From positions 1-64,000 of the forward strand of contig JACJYC010000019.1 in assembly GCA_020636325.1 (NCBI GenBank): a DNA stretch of 64,000 nucleotides, given 5' to 3'. Each line of letters opens with the position of its first letter. Within the stretch, counting starts at the first letter, position 1. Source of the stretch: Lewinellaceae bacterium (GTDB taxonomy: Bacteria > Bacteroidota > Bacteroidia > Chitinophagales > Saprospiraceae). This document shows, piece by piece, positions 62,701-64,000 of the stretch. Made by a program: the position numbers and the translations under genes. A model generated the notes under the pieces. It was not told the origin of the DNA, did no database searches, and was given only the letters and a program-made list of their open reading frames with translations.

Positions 62701-63265
62701 GACCGCCTGCCCCAACGTGATGGGCATCGATGTGAATGTCACCGACGAGGAAAACCGGATGATCCTGGTTTCCTGGGAAATCCTGCCCGACGGCCTTCCG
62801 GTGGCTTTCGAGGTCGAACGGTCGGCAGACGGCGAGCATTTCGGGAAAATCGCCGATGTGAATACGCCTTCCGGGGTTTCCGGTCAGTACAGGCTGTACA
62901 GTTACCTGGATCAGGCGCCGAAAATGGGGCGGAATTACTACCGGGTCAGGATCCGCGACAGTTTCGGGAATACGGCTTATTCCGGGATCGGGTCGGCTGT
63001 TCTCTACGGCGCGTCCAGGCTGACGGCGCTGTACCCGAACCCTGTGACGGATCAATTGACGGTGGAATTGTTCGAGACCTTCGGCGAACCGGTCGGCATC
63101 CAGCTGATCACCGTGAGCGGCATTGTCCTGCAGAACTTCGAAGCGCCGGCTGATGCCGAGCGTATGGAGATCGATTTCAGCCCGTATCCTGCGGGAGCGT
63201 ACCTGCTTCGGCTCCGGTTCGGCGAAACGCAGGTGAAGACGTTGAAGGTGGTGAAATTGGATTGA
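56750..63265 (+). CDS. giant T9SS adhesin with 14 SprB-like repeats and three SdrD B-like domains
   Basis: 2171 aa. Signal-like N-terminus (ISRIIMFVLTFASAHAQ). Residues ~32-1078 are 14 tandem ~75-aa SprB-like repeats with core GTPPYTYxWSTGATT...NLxPGxYxVTVTDANGC. SdrD B-like domains start at GDFVWEDIDKDGQQD (~1080), GDYVWEDIDRDGIQD (~1383) and GDFVWLDLDHDGKQD (~1685). Between them lie two copies of a ~180-aa module opening DPCHCLNN / DPCNCLNN with SYPGETW. A PKD-like segment (IQWNFGNGAIPQ, FGTFHITLMVTENGC) and a FN3-like segment precede a T9SS type A sorting domain (LYPNPVTDQL, YPAGAYLLRLRF). SprB is the gliding adhesin of Flavobacterium; this protein is likely a surface adhesin, with gliding not implied. 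Confidence 0.93.
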   Translation: MIRFVQALTGVPFFQISRIIMFVLTFASAHAQINVSFNVTEPSCFGLPDGSITAIPSGGAPPYAYVWNTGATVQTLNNIPAGAYSVTVTSSNGFTGSGTRVIAQPDLVVVDFITEECSLPLSVTAVGSGGTPPYTYHWSTGATTPTITNLAPGNYCITLTDASQCGTVDCITLDFIPVNVAVNVTPVSCPGALNGAVTATAASGVPPFSFEWSTGATGPTITGLGAGSYTVTLTDGNGCTSVATGTVTQPPPLSVNLNPANPTCAGFNNGSIAATAGGGTPPYTYQWSTGQSGPFIINLAPGIYTVTVTDANGCPISGSTTLTQLSNLTVGALGTAETCPDFNDGFLTASANNGVPPYAYAWSNGATTQVVTNVTPGNYSVTVTDAAGCSGTANAAVQSAPDFQIQVQGQHISICGGANGSATVNILSGAGPFTYNWNTGANTQTVSNLGPGTYFVTVTNPNQCVATGSVTILAPPNVGVVVVGTPLLCPGETDGTAIAMPVGGTSPFTYLWNTGATTASISGLSPGTYTVTVTDAFQCTAIGSATINQAPGVNVTITGNPVACGEGATGTAMAVVNSGTPPFTYQWDNGSTNATITGLQQGNYTVVVTDANGCQGTADFTLAVIDDLDISVDRTNVLCFGENTGAATASGSGGDAPYTFQWSNGATGPTVSNLPAGPISVTLTDANGCSVSAMVILSQPPLLQASIAPGAPLCPGSASGTLTASATGGVGPYTFLWNTGATSAAIDNLPAGSYSVTVTDANGCTSTAQSTIAAFPGVSVNAGADQTICPQAAAGLSAAVVNGTGPFSFQWSTGATSQSINVTPDATTTYGVTVTDANGCAGADQVTVTVAPGLNLTIQSSTIACGNIDSGSATGIPSGGTPPYTFLWNTGDTSAGIDNLGGGTYSLTVTDANGCTAVTGISLIQPPALIVNISTQQNTCAGENDGSLIANVTGGTGPFEFLWSNNAATGSVSGLAAGSYSVTVTDINGCTASASGQIASFPVPACSIEVISEVINGNDGALTAGATGGTPPYSFAWSSGQSTAAITGLEGGMYAVTLSDANGCTSVCSVMLTPLSGLGDFVWEDIDKDGQQDAGEPGFPGITVKLKDGNGDVIAMTTTNAGGFYQFIGLDAGSYSVMFVIPDGYNYTPINAVMNDSLDSDADLASMEMTQVVTLAPGEYNPTLDAGIYKAPEEQELDDPCHCLNNATNEFNGQFGEQITIISYPGETWQVIEGTGMWDINSPEPPGIPIPFTIGTFFTETSPGVYTLPFKLIDEIPYSAKLSNGTDVLTIGNNCIYPTINLSELPPSELCVYDPPFVPSSDPSVDGTVTYFVNGMQVDIIDPSVLGEGLFEFVAQLTPIDPNQCIARVVSTFSIVNNCFAKLGDYVWEDIDRDGIQDFMEEGVPNVTVRLKDAMGTVIDSTLTEANGYYLFDSLPPGTYSVWFVLPYGYRFTVRNAGNDDTVDNDADMSTMGMTHMTTLEVDGMDLTLDGGIYLMPTADIGDPCNCLNNSTTDLDGQFTEEFTVHSYPGETWRLIGNEGMYQLNSPEPPAAPIPIPLNTVIPEGDPGEYVLTFRLVDEIMYTAVVTNGFDTLSIHNLCKYPTVNLSEIPAEICVAEGPITFTVNPDQPGETTYYLNGEEVTEINPVELEVGTVEFTTVFTPDDPEECETHITTIITVVDDCFAKLGDFVWLDLDHDGKQDAGEPGIPNVKVTVNGVGTNYMDMTLTDNTGMYMFMVPPGTYKVTFTNPGGLTPTLPNAGSNDAIDSDMDPVTLMAPPVTLGPDEMNLTIDAGFYGPCENITQPGQIGYNQVICGPGNDPDPFVSLAPASGGSGDIEYLWMMSTSGGNFNDGSWAPIPNTNSPTYDPGPIFVTTYYVRCARRDECTAFLESNILVVEVDDQAIANIGGPEYICQGDTHTYTAVGAGPNAVIQWNFGNGAIPQTASGHSADVTYSSFGTFHITLMVTENGCTSTDVLTVVVTNSPTACPNVMGIDVNVTDEENRMILVSWEILPDGLPVAFEVERSADGEHFGKIADVNTPSGVSGQYRLYSYLDQAPKMGRNYYRVRIRDSFGNTAYSGIGSAVLYGASRLTALYPNPVTDQLTVELFETFGEPVGIQLITVSGIVLQNFEAPADAERMEIDFSPYPAGAYLLRLRFGETQVKTLKVVKLD
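56843..59985 (+). repeat. 14 SprB-like repeat units within the adhesin gene
   Basis: Units of about 225 bp. DNA-level similarity is highest around the stretch encoding VTVTDANGC (GTAACGGTAACGGACGCCAA and variants), which recurs in most units and could recombine. Confidence 0.85.
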
Positions 63266-63348
63266 GGAATCAGGGAGTTGAGGAGTTGAGGAGTTGAGGA
63301 ATTGAGGAATTGAGGAATCGATATTTCCTCAATTCTTCGATTCCTCGC
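63263..63348 (+). repeat. tandem TGAGGAATTGAGGAATCG repeats with inverted tail, starting at a stop codon
   Basis: The adhesin TGA (63263-63265) is the first TGA of the array. About seven units run to ~63320, then TTCCTCAATTCTTCGATTCC forms the inverted arm, so the tract can fold into a hairpin. Confidence 0.9.
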
Positions 63349-63365
63349 ATAGTCAGTTCCCCGAT

Positions 63366-63408
63366 AAAAAAGCGAGAGCCGCTGCGGAAACCTATCCGCA
63401 GCGGCTCT
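63366..63408 (-). terminator. intrinsic terminator for hpf
   Basis: Minus strand: AGAGCCGCTGCGGA (63408-63395) pairs perfectly with TCCGCAGCGGCTCT (63388-63375), then TCGCTTTTTT to 63366. It lies 23 bp past the hpf stop. Confidence 0.92.
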
Positions 63409-63430
63409 TCGCATTGAAGTGCATCACCCG

Positions 63431-63730
63431 TTAATTCTGTCTGACTTTTTCTTTGTATTTTATCAGTTGGCGCTTCAGGGCGTCTACGGCCAGGTTGACG
63501 GAGGCTTCAAACGTTTTTTGGGTTTCTTTTACCACCAGCGTTTCTCCTGGAACATTCAGACGAACCTCTGCTACTTTGTCTTTTACCTGACCAGCGTTTT
63601 CCAGCTTCAGGGTTACATGGGCATCAATGATCCGGTCGAAATAATGCTCGACTTTTTCCAGTTTTTCCTGGACGTAGTCGACCAATTTCTGATCAGCCTT
63701 GAACTGAACGGCTTCTGTGTACACTTTCAT
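63431..63730 (-). CDS. hpf: ribosome hibernation-promoting factor, short HPF/RaiA family
   Basis: 99 aa: MKVYTEAVQFKADQKLVDYV, then KLEKVEHYFDRIIDAHVTL, VRLNVPGETLVVKETQKTF and FEASVNLAVDALKRQLIKYKEK. This is the single beta-alpha-beta-beta-beta-alpha domain of the HPF/YfiA family without the long-form C-terminal dimerisation domain. It binds the 30S decoding region and promotes inactive ribosome states on nutrient stress. It is encoded 40 bp after xerC on the same strand, an arrangement common in Bacteroidota, and is followed by a strong terminator. No tRNA or tuf genes follow within the window. Confidence 0.93.
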   Translation of the reverse strand: MKVYTEAVQFKADQKLVDYVQEKLEKVEHYFDRIIDAHVTLKLENAGQVKDKVAEVRLNVPGETLVVKETQKTFEASVNLAVDALKRQLIKYKEKVRQN

Positions 63731-63770
63731 TAGGCAATTTTTTACGGTTTAACAATAGATTCCCGGGGAC

Positions 63771-64000
63771 TCACTCCCCCCCGGCCTTCGGGTGTGCTTG
63801 CCGGTATACTTGTTTCAGTTTTTCAATCGAGTTATGGGTATAGACCTGGGTAGCCGCCAGGTTGGCATGGCCCAGCAGTCCCTTGATCGCGTTGAGGTCG
63901 GCCCCGTTCTCTGATAAATGTGTGGCGAAGGAATGCCGGAGCACGTGCGGGCTCCTTTTTTCCAGCGCCGGTAAAATGGATAAGTACCGTTTCACAATAT
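63771..64000 (-). CDS. tyrosine site-specific recombinase XerC/D (5' end outside window)
   Basis: The last ~75 codons are present. The catalytic C-terminus is clear: HVLRHSFATHLSENGADL (His-x-x-Arg box II), IKGLLGHANLAATQVYTHN with the box II His and the nucleophilic Tyr in VYTHNSIEKL. The family ends chromosome dimers at dif with a partner recombinase. The start and the first catalytic Arg lie beyond the window. Together with downstream hpf the context fits the chromosomal xerC of Bacteroidota. Confidence 0.93.
   Translation of the reverse strand, partial: IVKRYLSILPALEKRSPHVLRHSFATHLSENGADLNAIKGLLGHANLAATQVYTHNSIEKLKQVYRQAHPKAGGE

Overview
The window reads as one stretch of a Bacteroidota chromosome, most likely from the Saprospiria (Saprospiraceae or Lewinella-like). 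The evidence is type IX secretion (T9SS) C-terminal sorting domains on several large secreted proteins, SprB-type and SdrD B-like repeats, DUF5686, DUF3276/PUR, MbnP and 'choice-of-anchor V' family proteins, upstream boxes of the TAnnTTTG class used by the Bacteroidota primary sigma factor, weak Shine-Dalgarno sites, and the xerC-hpf gene order. I saw no rRNA, tRNA, insertion sequence or CRISPR array. This assignment and all family names come from reading the sequence; no database search was possible.

Layout. 1-5.5 kb: a truncated secreted glycosidase, a secreted propeller-like protein, an Ig-like protein, a methyltransferase, and the tail of a dead DUF4143 ATPase gene. 5.6-18.3 kb: a 994-aa T9SS protein, a helical protein of unknown role, a Spo0M-like protein, an M20 amidohydrolase, an SH3-like secreted protein next to an oxidoreductase remnant, a DUF3179 protein, a DUF5686 outer-membrane protein and a choice-of-anchor V protein. 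18.4-35.3 kb: PlsC-type acyltransferase, multidomain CotH protein, DUF4861 plus GH105 (a pectin/uronide-type pair), serine beta-lactamase-like lipoprotein, ABC exporter, PUR-family protein, VWA-like membrane protein, GH9 cellulase-like enzyme, a conserved secreted protein and an HtrA protease.

35.3-38.3 kb holds the most unusual locus: a 41-codon gene for a peptide with a Gly-Gly leader and a short Pro/Trp/Asp core, with its own perfect hairpin terminator, followed by a histidine kinase whose extracytoplasmic part is made of TPR repeats. I read this as a candidate peptide-signalling pair.

38.3-51.4 kb is mostly housekeeping: DEDDy exonuclease, coiled-coil membrane protein, Rieske oxygenase, KirBac-type channel, dapD, PLP decarboxylase, a broken oligogalacturonate lyase, era, a CotH-like secreted protein, corA, and a doxX-apbE-exonuclease operon. 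51.5-55.7 kb is a four-gene cassette of two MbnP-like lipoproteins and two diheme cytochrome c peroxidase/MauG-type lipoproteins, probably for copper or other metal handling. 56.7-63.3 kb is a 2171-aa adhesin with 14 SprB-like repeats and three SdrD-type domains. The window ends in hpf and xerC on the minus strand.

Two layers of non-genic structure run through the region. First, short tandem repeats of several unrelated 7-9 bp units sit in intergenic gaps, and most start exactly at, or within a few bases of, a stop codon. Second, a conserved ~20-bp box (CATGAGATTATAATTTGTTA-like) followed by a stable hairpin, usually with a T-tract, occurs at least five times. Three of these copies are in tandem in the 1-kb gap before the adhesin.
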